Positions 12,001-21,809 of a DNA stretch of 64,000 nucleotides are shown here, in pieces. Each line of letters opens with the position of its first letter. Position 1 is the first letter of the stretch. A program made the position numbers and the translations under genes. A model generated the notes under the pieces. That model worked only from the letters and a program-made list of their open reading frames with translations, made no database searches and was not told where the DNA came from. Source of the DNA: Lethocerus indicus (taxonomy: Eukaryota; Arthropoda; Insecta; Hemiptera; Belostomatidae); the NCBI GenBank assembly GCA_019843655.1, contig JACDQD010000011.1, forward strand, positions 17,092,604 to 17,156,603. Reading direction: 5' to 3'.

Positions 12001-15000
12001 TAACGAGGGATATAGTTTATTTCTATTAATATTACGATTTTTTATAGTAGGATATTTGGGTATAGTAAACTGATTTTCACAAAATTTATACTCCCTATAA
12101 CTTCTGTTCCAATGTTATTATACATAGATACGAATTCGCTTTACGATCTACAATTTGTGTTGCTAAAGTTTGAAACAATTTGCAGGCAACAATAATCTGT
12201 CCGATTGTTTACAATAGAGGCAACAAACAATTCGTGACATTGCAGTGACATTGTTCATAGAAACAACACGCGGTGACATTGTCGATGTGAAAAACATCAA
12301 TCAGTCGAATAACGAGAATAATTTCGGCTGTGTCAATTTAACAATAAGAACAATTGATTAGGTCCGATATTATTTAAATTTAAAATTTTGAATTTGTCCA
12401 AATTTTGGGGTTCCTCTCTGCTGACAAAATCGTAGAGAGTTCCTAGTACCTCGAATATTTACTTTCCTTTCTGTACACATAACATTATATAGCGTCATTA
12501 TAATCGAATGACGTTTATTTTTTTTTGTGTTTTTCAGGATATGTACGAAAAAATGATGCAGATAGACGCGAACGCTCCCACAGAAGAAGAGCACAGGCTT
12601 AAAGGGGTCACGAAACCAAGGTGAACTTATAAATAAATACGATATTTTTTAGCGTTAATATTTCAGGCAGAACTTTAATATTTTAGTATTTGTTAGTCTC
12701 CCTCACGCTCTGTTTTGTAGAACGTAATTTTCAAAAACATCATTTTATTTAATGTCGCCATTATCGCTTCAGATCGTACGGCTATTAAATCGGAATTTTG
12801 TGCTTATATTACTTGAGACTGTTCAGTCCGTATAGAATTATGAATAGATATTGTAAAAAAAGAAATATGCTACTGTCGGTGGATGGAAACCGAAACGAGT
12901 CTAGGACTGAACAGACGAGAGGAGGGACACGTGAGCCGCACGTGTGATGAAATAACATGTTTTTACAGTCGAATAAGTGTTCATTAAGTAATCCGCTTTC
13001 GTTTCTTACTGCTTTATACTTAAAACTGCCCAATGTAACGAAAATTACCTGAAAAACTTTTGTTTAATACTTTAATTTAAATTCTTCAGGTATATGGTCT
13101 GGAGGGAAACTATATCTTCGACAGCGACTCTGGGATTCAGGATCGAGGGGATAAAAAAAAGTGACGGGAAATCCAGTAAAGATTTCAAAACGACCAAAAC
13201 CAGAGACCAGATCATGGAAGCTTTCATGGACTTCACGGAGGGATTCCCCCACGCGGTTGTAAGTTCAATGGATTGATTTTTCGATTTTTAAATAATCTAA
13301 CTTTTAATTTTTTTCCCGTTCATTTACGATTTTTCTCTTCAATTTCAGCCAAAGTACATTCAAAGGCTAAAAGCGATAAAGGCGACATTGGAAGTCTCGT
13401 CGTTTTTCAACACTCACGAGGTGAGTCTTATTTTTAGAAATATTATATAACAATATTTTAATAAAACCGAATAACGTAAATGATGCATACCTTTATATGA
13501 GTAATAATAATTCCGTCCAATTTAAATACAAATACTATTGTACCCGGGTCCATTAACTTCAATTATCTCCCGTATGCTCACTGGATTACGAAACAAAACG
13601 GTGCAACTGTTCGTGCAATTTAAATTCAAAACGCTCTATTGTTCGTGTAATATTGCAATGTAAATTTGATTTAGTCCGCAATCAATGACCGGGTTGAAAA
13701 CTACCGGCCGGACCGACCCCTGGAAGTATTTCTTCGGGTTTATTATCGACTAGGAGGCCATAGTTATACGGTGTGTACTGGGGCAAGTTTTATATTTCAA
13801 ATAACTTCGCGAGGGCCTTTTATAACTGGGTACCTAAAGAACCGGTTCCAGTCCGAGTGGAGACGTAAGGCCGCCAGTAAGTAAGTAAGTGGCCGAAGAT
13901 AAGTAACAGTAAGTCCGGACGACTGAATTGTAAAGATTCAATCGTCTGCTAAATAAATTGAGTTGAGACACCTCCCTTGAACTCTGTAGAATTTATGACG
14001 CTCATTCTGTTCAAATTAGACTTCGAATACAAATAAATGTCTATACGCCTAAATTATATCTTAACCGTACACAATACAAGAATATTCAATATCCAGATGT
14101 GGACTTTAATAAACAATGCAAATATATTTTAGAATACCTGTTTTGTGGTCTGCGATGATATGGAGATAATACTATACCCTTATTGAACGATAATACGGCA
14201 AAACTTAAGTCGATTAGCAAAGTCCCTCCCAACCCGGAGAAGACAAACAAGGTCCCGAAAAACACAATAACAAGACATATATATACATTCAATTAGCCAT
14301 TTTTAAATACATGAAGGTATACAGTCGTGAAATGTACCGGTTACAGATAGGGCCGATGATTAGATGATTAATAAAAGGGATTTCGTGTGTTTCTGTCTCC
14401 TCTCGCCGGTTCTGTCTTTTGCTAGACCGGTTTCGGCCGCTCGCCGTCTTCAGTAGCGGCGTGACTTGTACAAGTGACAGTGACGGTGCAGTGAGGATGC
14501 CCAAGAAACATCCGAAGTGACTAACACCGCTACTTAAGGCGGCGAGCGGCCGAAACCGGTCTAGAAAAAGAGCAAACCGGCGAGAGGAGACAGAAACACA
14601 CAATATATATAATAAGGGTATAAATTAGTTTAGACTACACGCTTGCGGAGCCAATTTCATTCCTATTATTCTGCGATTCAATAGTTCTTCGAGAACTTAT
14701 TAATCGTATACCTAGAATAAAGATTCTTGACTTTCCGTAGGTGAGTGGTGTTTCTGTCTCCTCTCGCTGGTTTGGTCTTTTGCTAGACCGGTTTCGGCTG
14801 CTTGTGTTTTGGATGTTTTTCGGGCATCCTCACTGCCCACTGTCACTGTCACTTGTACTGTCCAAGTACAAGTACAAGTGACACATTAGCGTGACTAACC
14901 TACGGTATTCCGACCCCTCGCAGACCACAAAACAGGTATATTAAACTAATTCTTTTACTTTTGCAGGTGATCGGGAGTTCCCTGCTGTTCGTCCACGACC

Positions 15001-15296
15001 AGAACAACTCGAACGTCTGGCTGATCGATTTCGCCAAGACCCTGGTGCTGCCCACCAAGATAGCCATCGACCACAAGTCGGCATGGGTCGTCGGTAACCA
15101 CGAGGACGGCTACCTGATCGGCATCAACCACCTAATTGAGATATTCTCGGAGATACGCGACAGGATGGCCGCCTCCACCGCCTCCTGCCGGGTCGTGGTC
15201 GGAGGCGGCGGTGGCGGGGGCGGGGCGAGCGTAACAGCCGCCAGGGGGACGACTCCAGGGGTACGGCGACCACCACCACCACCACCTTCGTGGTGA
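5937..15296 (+). CDS. IP3K: Inositol-trisphosphate 3-kinase, catalytic region (seven exons, gene-level entry)
   Basis: The product phosphorylates Ins(1,4,5)P3 to Ins(1,3,4,5)P4 in the cytosol, with ATP, ending the calcium-release signal. The exons are 5937-6039, 8727-8873, 9862-9992, 12538-12620, 13090-13258, 13349-13420 and 14967-15296. They total 1,035 nt, exactly 345 codons including the TGA stop, with matching phases at every junction. Counting from the candidate start at 3126, the segment [11 protein letters not shown] (from residue 33) matches the calmodulin-binding region. The inositol-polyphosphate-kinase signature PCVMDCKIG is at 129-137, with catalytic D133 and K135. SSLLFVHD and LIDFAKT (D286, metal-binding equivalent) lie in the last exon. 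The catalytic domain ends near residue 332. A 42-residue Gly/Pro-rich tail follows. Confidence 0.95.
6040..8726 (+). other. IP3K intron between exons A and B
   Basis: This is a 2.7-kb intron. It holds palindromic element copy 2 (about 8202-8376), two tRNA B-box-like strings (6291-6306 and 7411-7423), and no coding sequence that I recognise. Confidence 0.85.
8202..8376. mobile_element. Palindromic hammerhead element, copy 2 (degraded)
   Basis: The left arm is nearly complete: TTAGCTTAACATACCTG, GTGGTCTGCGAGGGGTTGG, the TTTCTGTCTCCTCTCGCTGG segment, then GCTAGACCGG and CGCCATCTTCAG. The right arm is short (AAAGACCACCAAACCAGCAAGAGG). The minus-strand hammerhead motif is damaged, with an extra A after GAAA and a broken stem I. 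I found no target-site duplication. Its 5' end agrees with copies 4 and 7, which helps define the full-length terminus as TAGTTTAATATACCTG-like. Confidence 0.8.
8727..8873 (+). CDS. IP3K: IP3K exon B
   Basis: The acceptor GTGTTTCAG precedes 8727 and the donor G|GTATCC follows 8873. The exon enters and leaves in phase 1. It completes Gly-Asn-Phe-Arg-Ala-Gly and encodes [19 protein letters not shown] and [15 protein letters not shown]. This is the N-lobe of the kinase, with the glycine-containing turn and the Lys-Lys segment expected in the ATP-binding lobe. Confidence 0.95.
8874..9861 (+). other. IP3K intron B-C
   Basis: About 1 kb without recognisable coding sequence. A decayed fragment of the palindromic element (CTCCTCTCGCTGCTTCGG and onward) lies near 9031-9068. 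Confidence 0.85.
9862..9992 (+). CDS. IP3K: IP3K exon C (PxxxDxKxG catalytic signature)
   Basis: The acceptor CCCTGTTCAG precedes 9862 and the donor AG|GTAAAT follows 9992. The exon enters in phase 1 and leaves in phase 0. It encodes [20 protein letters not shown], then [20 protein letters not shown] and [12 protein letters not shown] is the diagnostic signature of the inositol polyphosphate kinase family: its Asp and Lys contact the inositol phosphate and ATP. The TYLEEEL helix is characteristic of IP3Ks rather than IPMK or IP6K. Confidence 0.97.
9993..12537 (+). other. IP3K intron C-D
   Basis: A 2.5-kb intron with no recognisable coding sequence. It contains a C run near 10160 and a GGGA-rich patch at 10770-10803. 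The short ORFs near 10803-11087 and 11464-11679 resemble nothing known. Confidence 0.85.
12538..12620 (+). CDS. IP3K: IP3K exon D
   Basis: The acceptor GTTTTTCAG precedes 12538 and the donor AAG|GTGAAC follows 12620. The exon enters in phase 0 and leaves in phase 2. It encodes [20 protein letters not shown] and then LKGVTKPR, a strongly conserved IP3K block between the catalytic signature and the inositol-binding helices. Confidence 0.95.
12621..13089 (+). other. IP3K intron D-E
   Basis: A 469-nt intron with no additional feature seen. Confidence 0.9.
13090..13258 (+). CDS. IP3K: IP3K exon E (inositol-phosphate-binding region)
   Basis: The acceptor AAATTCTTCAG precedes 13090 and the strong donor GTAAGT begins at 13259. 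The exon enters in phase 2 and leaves in phase 0. It encodes [20 protein letters not shown], then [20 protein letters not shown] and a helical segment ending FPHAV. The [15 protein letters not shown] block is a hallmark of IP3K substrate binding. Confidence 0.96.
13349..13420 (+). CDS. IP3K: IP3K exon F
   Basis: A 72-nt exon (24 codons, phase 0 to 0). The acceptor CAATTTCAG precedes it and the donor GTGAGT follows. It encodes [20 protein letters not shown] and NTHE, the helix leading to the C-lobe. The intron before it is only 90 nt. Confidence 0.96.
14381..14603. mobile_element. Palindromic hammerhead element, copy 3
   Basis: The left arm starts near TTTCGTGTGTTTCTGTCTCC and the right arm ends GGAGACAGAAACACACAA, separated by a short spacer rich in ACTTGTACAAGTGACAG. 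A separate 5'-terminal fragment (AATACCTGTTTTGTGGTCTG) lies about 230 bp upstream at 14131-14152. The copy therefore appears to have been split by an insertion or rearranged. No clean target-site duplication is seen. Confidence 0.82.
14421..14457 (-). ncRNA. Minimal hammerhead ribozyme-like motif (minus strand)
   Basis: Read on the minus strand: GCTA, core CTGAAGA, C, stem II GGC-GAGCG-GCC, GAAA, CCGG, TC, TAGC. All core residues and the 4-bp stem I are intact. Compared with the 3980 copy, the base after the core is C instead of T and the loop ends in G instead of A. The facing right arm (about 14530-14565) has a broken core (CTTAAGG). Confidence 0.6.
14736..14948. mobile_element. Palindromic hammerhead element, copy 4, abutting the last IP3K exon
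   Basis: This copy runs from CGTAGGTGAGTGGTGTTTCTG to the reverse complement of the family 5' end (ACAGGTATATTAAACTA). The left flank ATTCTTGACTTTC (14723-14735) is one target-site duplication. The right copy has been cut down to ATTCTT here, but survives intact in the derived sequence at 48968-48980. The ribozyme core is deleted: the sequence goes from CGGTTTCGGCTGC straight to TTGTGTTTTGGATG. Its right end lies at the branch-point position of the following exon. Confidence 0.83.
14967..15296 (+). CDS. IP3K: IP3K last exon (C-lobe, stop, Gly/Pro-rich tail)
   Basis: The acceptor TTTTACTTTTGCAG precedes 14967, phase 0. The exon encodes [20 protein letters not shown], then DFAKT with the metal-binding Asp, and [20 protein letters not shown], ending the conserved domain. 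A further 42 residues follow: a run of glycines, then a proline run, ending in SW before TGA at 15294-15296. IP3Ks normally stop close to the LIEIF helix, so this tail is unusual. It is encoded by a very GC-rich stretch (GGCGGC, CCACCACCA repeats) prone to slippage. Confidence 0.93.
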   Translation: MIGSSLLFVHDQNNSNVWLIDFAKTLVLPTKIAIDHKSAWVVGNHEDGYLIGINHLIEIFSEIRDRMAASTASCRVVVGGGGGGGGASVTAARGTTPGVRRPPPPPPSW

Positions 15297-16726
15297 CCGC
15301 CCCCCTGGCCACCGGCCAGGAACACCGCCAGGAGGAAGAGGGACCGCCAAATCGGGACAAGAACCAATCGTAAACCCCCCCCCCCATCTCTCTGATCTTC
15401 TCCGAGAAGATTTCGTTTTATCCTGACGGACTGAAAAGCCAACCGAAAAAGAGCGGCTGCCAAGACGGCTTCGACGGGAACGAACGAAGAATCGTTGTGT
15501 GAACTTTGTATTCCGGAAACATTTTCTTGAATTTTCTCCCCTTTCCGACCACCCGAACGGAACACTGCCAAGCGGTATTTGCGAACGCGGGACAGAAATA
15601 AGAAATTTCTGTTCCAATTTTTACAGAATCTTAGACGATGTGGATTGCTGTATAACTGAAAAAAGTAACTGGCAAATTAGATTTAAAAAATTCCACAGTT
15701 TTCTGCTGTCCAGATCAATCCATTTGAGAAGACCATGGAAGAATATCGGAGGCATATTAGTATTAAAAAATTCTCTTCAATCCAGACAATATAATTCAAC
15801 TGTATCCCCCTGTTTGTTACAGTGAAAAGAGAAATTCAACGGAGGGCATTTATTTTTTAAAATGTTTTTAGATACATTTAGATTGTTAAATGAAAGAAAG
15901 AAGAGTGTGTGTAACTGACTGTCTGCAGAATTTTGGTTGGAACGGATCGTTTTAATATCGCCAATTTGTTATCATTAATATTATTGGAGGGCATAGGAAA
16001 TATTTTCCACAAAGTTTGTCTGAATAAATTTAACAATTCTTAATACATTCGGGAAGATAAATTCGCATATCCAAGTCATCTCGAGGCACTAAAACATTAC
16101 TTTTTAAAATGTTTTCCCAGCAGTGACCCAATAAAAACTAGATGAGGTCCTCTACTTATCAGGTTGAAATATTATAGTGATTAATTATTTCAATCGAATC
16201 TTACAACAATTTGTTTCAAGGACCACTGTCTATGGAAGACAAGAGAACGGTACAAATTTTTATTTGGCAAGAATATTTACCCAGTAACTGAAGATACAAT
16301 GTATTTTACACGAGTGAATTCTTTTAAATGGATTATGCCTTTTGGCCACCCGAGAATGAAATGCAGCGATTGCGTTTCAGTTTTTCCTAATTTAATCTGA
16401 CAGTGTCAGTTTTAATGCCCCGAAAATTAACTGGGAATTATTGAGGAATTAATGAGGAAATTATGATAATTATAAGAACTGTACAAGTTGTTGCAGACAG
16501 TTTACTGACTCTTGTCAGCATCTCCCCAAAGGTGGTAACCGAAGGAATATTCTGAGAATAACAAAGACAATAATTAAAACGATATGCGGTAATCACAGTT
16601 CTAGTGTGTGTATTAGAAAATGTGATTTTATAAGAAATAAATCTTACGATTGTATGCTTACGAATTTAAAGTTCAAATGACAGACAAATTAAGGTCATTG
16701 TAAATAGTAATAAATTTTATTTTATA

Positions 16727-16730
<4 letters not shown>

Positions 16731-16778
<48 letters not shown>
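16731..16778. repeat. (TA)n microsatellite
   Basis: TA dinucleotide run of about 48 nt. Confidence 0.98.
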
Positions 16779-16781
<3 letters not shown>

Positions 16782-18654
16782 TTTGAAAAAGAAATTGAAA
16801 CAATGCTAGTAACAATTTGGACATCTCAGGAAGTTAAGGCAATGTTTGTGCTTGATTCAGACAATTTATGTGCCTTTTTGTTGACCTAGAATTGAAAGGA
16901 AAACAGTTATTTTCTTAATTTTGAGTAGCTTCAGTCCATTCAAAAAAATTACAATCTGTTTTCCGTTAGTTTTTTTACTTCCTCGCCATCAAGGTACATT
17001 TTTGGAAGAAGTAGCTTGTTTTAATTCATTTCGAGAGACGGGAAAATATTTCTGATTTCATTTTTCAGTATATGCATGTATTTAGCATTAGTGAATGTAG
17101 TTGAATAGTTTGCACACACAATCCAGTACCCATAATTAATATTGTAACGAGCGTAATATTGTAAATATATATCTATTTTTTAATATAGCCCAATTGTGTA
17201 AATAATTGAAACATAAAAATCTCTGCGACAGTTTTTATATAAATAATATTTTTAATGTTAGCCCCAATTTAAATTGTAATCCGAGTAGTATTCTATTTAT
17301 TTAATTCGTGTGTAAATGTGATTTGTGTACCTCACGATGGAAATCTTAAGTGTAACCATCAGCTATGTAATACGTCTGAACAGGGTTCACATTTTCTATG
17401 TGCTAATATGTTTTTTTTTATCATAGAGAATTTTATTTTGAAGTTTTCACGTCAGAAAAACATTTACTCAAATGCATTTATGTACAAAAAAAAAAATTAT
17501 TACGAATTTGTTAATAGTTTTTGTTTTAAACTAGTAAATGATTCATCGATGAATGTAAAGCCAATCAAATTATTTGAAAATAGTTTAAATGCGATACAAA
17601 TGCACGATATGAAAGAAAAATAAATGACTATTATGACTAACAAGTTTTTTTTGTATTGTTTTAGTCCAAGTTCTTTTGACATATTCATTCACACAATTAC
17701 AACATAAGTCCTTACTAAGATAAATTAATTCATCAATGTATTTCAAAAATTATTTCCTTGTTTTACATATAAAAACATCTATCGGCATATAAAGAGAGAG
17801 ACAAGACAAAAGGAAAATATAATGAAGATTATATTTCTAATATTTATTAACTAACCAGCCAGACTGGTATTTCTAAGGAGCCATGGAGCATAAATATATT
17901 TATTTTATTCTGTTAATTGGACAAAGCAGTATCATTAATTTTTTATTTATTATATTCTAATAATGTATTAAAGAATACTTTTAATGTAAAAAAATAATTT
18001 TTATAGTATACTGAATTGTTACCAGAGAGAATTTTGTTATCAAAATGGCCTCGGTCGTGTTGAAGGCTAAAAAATAGAAATTAAAATATTAAAAGTACAG
18101 TTTAAATTATAACTTCTATAACTAAATATTAATTTTGTATAGCAAAAAATAGGACTTATGTTCAGTGTACCATCAAATTTATCAAAATCCTTAAAATTAG
18201 TGTCATTTATATGTTAAATAATATTACTGTTATCCCCTATTGCCTGGCTCAGCTTACTGGAACATCATAATCCTACTTTTCCTATAATAATTCAGACAAT
18301 CTTTTCAATAAATTCAAAAAGTATAAACCTAGGAACTATTTTAGAAAGTGAGGCTGTGCTGTGGATTAAGAAAAATCCATTTGGAAAATTTGTATTTTAA
18401 GTCTGATTAAATACAGATAAAACAGTGTGAAGGATGATAGATTTGATTTTGAAAAAGATTGAATATGTAACAATAATTACGTTATTATATGGATTACAGT
18501 AATAAAAATGCAGAGTTATAAATATATATGAGAAAAATGAGAATTTCACATTGAAATACACAAATATTTTCATTCCATCCAAAATAGTGTTTCTTCTTCT
18601 AGTTCAGGCAGAATTTGGAAATGTCTGTGGACAATTTTATTTTGATATTTATAG

Positions 18655-18658
<4 letters not shown>

Positions 18659-18712
<54 letters not shown>
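18659..18712. repeat. (TA)n microsatellite
   Basis: TA dinucleotide run of about 54 nt. Confidence 0.98.
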
Positions 18713-18714
<2 letters not shown>

Positions 18715-20747
18715 CAATGAAAATATAAATATTATTATTTATTACTTACATTTAATTAGTAATGCAACAACAATATTGCAATATTTTGGTAGGAATTATT
18801 TAGTGCCTTGGTCTAATTTGATATGAACTTATTCCGACGATTTGGTATTGCAATTGTACTTACATTGTGTTGCACTGAGAATATATTTTGTTGTTAATTC
18901 GTGCCATAAGTTGGATTAACTAAAAAATAAAATAAAAAAAAAATTATGGAATTGGTTTGCTGTAAAAATTGGACGATAAATATCAGTAAATTATTAATTA
19001 AATCTTACTTGGTAATTACCTTAGTTGAAATTAAAATCAAGTTGATAGATGATATATATTTAAGTCCACACAAATTTAGGTTTTAGGCAGTGGAATTTTC
19101 TATGCCACATCAATTCTATGTTCACTTTCCTACTTTTAAATATTCATATAAAATTCTGTAGATACTAGCTTAATAATCCATATAATATAGTTTAACCGCA
19201 TTAATAAGACAATACAAATACATATAAATATGAATATTTATTAATGATATAAAATAAATAAAAAATTGTTTCTTTTACACTACTGTATATGTATTTTATT
19301 TTTCATTTAACAAAGTTAAAGTGAAAATCATTTATTTTGTAATGAGTTCTGGCGTATTTGCCAGAAAATTTATTTTATCTTTTACTATTATTAAACATAT
19401 TCTATCATATCCAACAGTAATTTTTAATTTAAATTGTAAGAGCAATATTGCAATAATCTGGTTTGAATAAATTTTGCCCAATTTGTCATTAAAATCTACC
19501 ACTATATATCTTGTGACTGCACATGCTCATGACAAAATATATATACTATTTTTTCTTTGTATGTTAAATTTAAATAATTATCTTTAGTAATTATTACGCT
19601 AATTAATTTTATTAGCAAAATTTAGCTGAAAATTCAATGAATCAGATAAATAGTCCCAACACAGAAATAAAGAATACTTGCCCATGTTTTAAATGTATTC
19701 ATGCCAAGATCCTTCATTGTAGCAGACATCGATAAATAATATTAATTGATTATAAATTCTGAAATAGAACAGAAGACTATATTAATGGTCAAAAATCATG
19801 GCAGATCTTAGAATTAATATAATTTCAGAGCCAGCCACAAGCATAACTAACCTGAATGGTCTATAAACATTATTTACTCAATACTCTACTGTGTCTATAA
19901 TTTCCAGCCTGAAAATGATTAGAAATTGAATTCCAAGATGTGTTCATTGGAAACTTTGTTCCAGTCTTCTTGTTCTTTTACATAAAATACTTACAATGCA
20001 TAAAACATTAGGGCTCTGGGACATTTTGCTGCCAAATGTTTGGCAGTTCTAAAACTCTAGTGTTGTATATTTTCTTGTACAGCGCCATAAAACTCTAATG
20101 GGGGTAGAGTTTTATTTTCTCTTTTCGTCTGGAAACAGAAATGTACCCTATTATTTAATACCAGGGTGTTGTATAGGGCATTTATTTGATCTATCACATG
20201 TTATACAACAACAACAACACTTACTTAGTCAATATTCAACAATTAAATTGTTTAAAGAGAGGCTTTTTTACCAGAACTCGCTCTGTAATTACGCCTTTGC
20301 GAATCCAACAGTAGATCATCGTACTCTTCAATGTTCCAGATCATCGAATGAGAGGAGTAAATTGTTCCGTTAATGAGCTCAACATTAAATGAACTCGGGT
20401 ATATATAAAAATACCAGTCCACCTTTCAAATACACGGCTGAAACAACTCAGATATCGAGAATAAATATCCAGAATACAACAGTAAAAAATATACTGAAAT
20501 GGGCATCTTTAGAAAAAAATAAAACAATCAGTTAAATAATGTTTCGAATTACAGCAATGAAAATTTATTATTAAATCATAAATAAAACCAAAATGTTTAA
20601 ATATATAAAATTAAAAAAAATAAAATAAGTAATAAAAAAAGGGGGGAAACCAGTGGGTTTCTCCTCTAATTCTTGTCTATTGTAGTTAGTGCCTGTATCA
20701 ATGTTGCTTGTTGTATCATTTTACAGCTGTAACGATAAAAGACTGAA

Positions 20748-21113
20748 AAAAAAATTATAATTTACCGAAATGTGCTAAATTATATCCAAAAACTGTTTGG
20801 AAGAATATTATTGGAGAAGCTGTTTTCTTCCGGAATATTATTTTAAAAGTGTTTATTTACAGGCATAAATGCACCGGAAAGCCAAGAGGTTGCGCTTTGT
20901 CTTAAAAATATAATTGGGAGAGCAATCCGGAATGTTATTCGGGTTAAGAAAAAAAAAATCATAAATTACCCAAATGTCCTAAATTATATCCAAAAACTGT
21001 TGTGATATTTGGAAGAATATTAGGAGAAGCTGTTTTCTTCCGGAATTTTACTTTAAAAGTGTTTATTTACAGGCATAAATGCTCCGTAAAGCCAAGAGGT
21101 TGCGCTTTGTCTT
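20748..21113. repeat. Direct duplication of ~160 bp
   Basis: Copy 1 (20748-20903) and copy 2 (20949-21113) share, in order, CTAAATTATATCCAAAAACT, TTTGGAAGAATATTA, GGAGAAGCTGTTTTCTTCCG, AAAAGTGTTTATTTACAGGC, then GCCAAGAGGTTGCGCTTTGT. They differ by scattered substitutions and a few short indels, and a 45-bp spacer separates them. The duplication lies just beyond the RPS16 poly(A) site. I do not recognise the unit. Confidence 0.9.
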
Positions 21114-21180
21114 TGGTAAACAATTCGAGGGTTGAACGCGTAAATAAAAATACAGGTAGAAAAATATAATGAATCATTCC

Positions 21181-21186
21181 TTTATT
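21181..21186 (-). terminator. RPS16 poly(A) signal
   Basis: AATAAA on the minus strand, 63-68 nt beyond the RPS16 stop codon. This is a typical spacing for a ribosomal protein mRNA with a short 3'UTR. Confidence 0.75.
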
Positions 21187-21248
21187 TCAAAATGAAACGT
21201 ACAAGAAACAGATTAAATTGTGGACAATACATACAGGATGTTTTCTGC

Positions 21249-21707
21249 TTAACGGTATGACTTCTGGTACCTGGCGCGGGCTCCTGGGCCGCCGAACTTC
21301 TTCGACTCGCACCTCCTCGGATCGGCGACCAGCAGGGTCCTGTCGTACTGTATCAGAGTGTCCTTGATCTCCTTCTTGGAGGCCTCGTCCACGTACTTCT
21401 GGTAGTAGGAGACCAGCGCCTTGGAGATGGCCTGCCTGATGGCGTATATCTGGGCCACGTGGCCGCCGCCGCTCACCCTCACCCTGATGTCCACGCCCGA
21501 GAACCTGTCCTGGCCGAGCAGCAGGATCGGCTCGTGCAGCTTGTACTGCAGCAGGCGGGGCTCGATCATGTCCAGCGGCCTGCCGTTGACGCGCAGATTG
21601 CCGTTGCCCCTCTTGCAGTAGGCCACCGCCGTCGCCGTCTTCTTCCTCCCGAACACCTGGACGCTCTGCAGGGGCTCCTTCGCCGTCTTGGTCGGTTTAG
21701 TGGCCAT
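21249..21707 (-). CDS. RpS16: 40S ribosomal protein S16 (uS9)
   Basis: A complete 152-residue protein of the small cytosolic ribosomal subunit, homologous to bacterial S9, whose C-terminal tail reaches the decoding site in the subunit head. It starts [20 protein letters not shown] and continues [20 protein letters not shown]. It has the conserved [26 protein letters not shown] and [19 protein letters not shown] blocks and ends [11 protein letters not shown], the canonical basic tail. Length fits the family (about 146-152). The ORF is uninterrupted and strongly GC-biased at third positions. With a TOP-like start, a probable 5'UTR intron and a poly(A) signal it looks like a working gene rather than a processed copy. 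Confidence 0.97.
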   Translation of the reverse strand: MATKPTKTAKEPLQSVQVFGRKKTATAVAYCKRGNGNLRVNGRPLDMIEPRLLQYKLHEPILLLGQDRFSGVDIRVRVSGGGHVAQIYAIRQAISKALVSYYQKYVDEASKKEIKDTLIQYDRTLLVADPRRCESKKFGGPGARARYQKSYR

Positions 21708-21715
21708 AATTCACT

Positions 21716-21806
21716 CTATAGAACCTCTCGGGGGCGGGCGAAATAAACGAGAATACGAGAGACACGTTAAAGCGACTAACCTCTGACGCTCGTGTTGAGG
21801 AAAAGG
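21716..21806 (-). promoter_or_regulatory. RPS16 5'TOP start and probable 65-nt 5'UTR intron
   Basis: On the minus strand the sequence CCTTTTCCTC begins at about 21806. This matches the terminal oligopyrimidine start of ribosomal protein mRNAs, which allows translational control by growth signalling. About 25 nt later CAGAG|GTTAGT gives a donor at 21780. A pyrimidine-rich stretch then ends in TATAG at 21716, 8 nt before the ATG, giving a 65-nt intron (21780-21716). The exact start and splice are inferred from motifs. Confidence 0.55.
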
Positions 21807-21809
21807 AAA

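Larger units (their letters stand above)
13421..14966 (+). other. IP3K last intron, loaded with palindromic elements
   Basis: This 1.5-kb intron contains copy 3 (a piece at 14131-14152, body at 14381-14603) and copy 4 (14736-14948) of the palindromic family. A 12-bp inverted repeat TATACCCTTATT lies at 14173-14184 with its complement at 14611-14622. There are also a few tandem AGTA units near 13875-13890. Copy 4 ends 18 nt before the last exon. Confidence 0.85.
15297..21180. other. IP3K 3'UTR and AT-rich intergenic region
   Basis: No recognisable coding sequence. The first part is probably IP3K 3'UTR. AATAAA-type signals occur at several places (about 16024, 16131, 16637 and 17621), but I cannot choose the real end. 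TA microsatellites lie at 16731-16778 and 18659-18712. From about 16.6 to 21.1 kb the DNA is extremely AT-rich, and the small ORFs (17318-17623, 20098-20373 and others) are low-complexity. A tandem duplication occupies 20748-21113. Confidence 0.6.

Noticed and set aside
15110..15617. Long minus-strand ORFs (153 and 161 codons) antisense to the IP3K last exon
   Set aside because: They arise from the GC-rich coding DNA and Gly/Pro repeats on the other strand and resemble no known protein.
21249..21707. RPS16 as a processed pseudogene
   Set aside because: The reading frame is perfect, with a TOP-like start, a leader intron and a poly(A) signal, and no A-tail or target duplication is seen.
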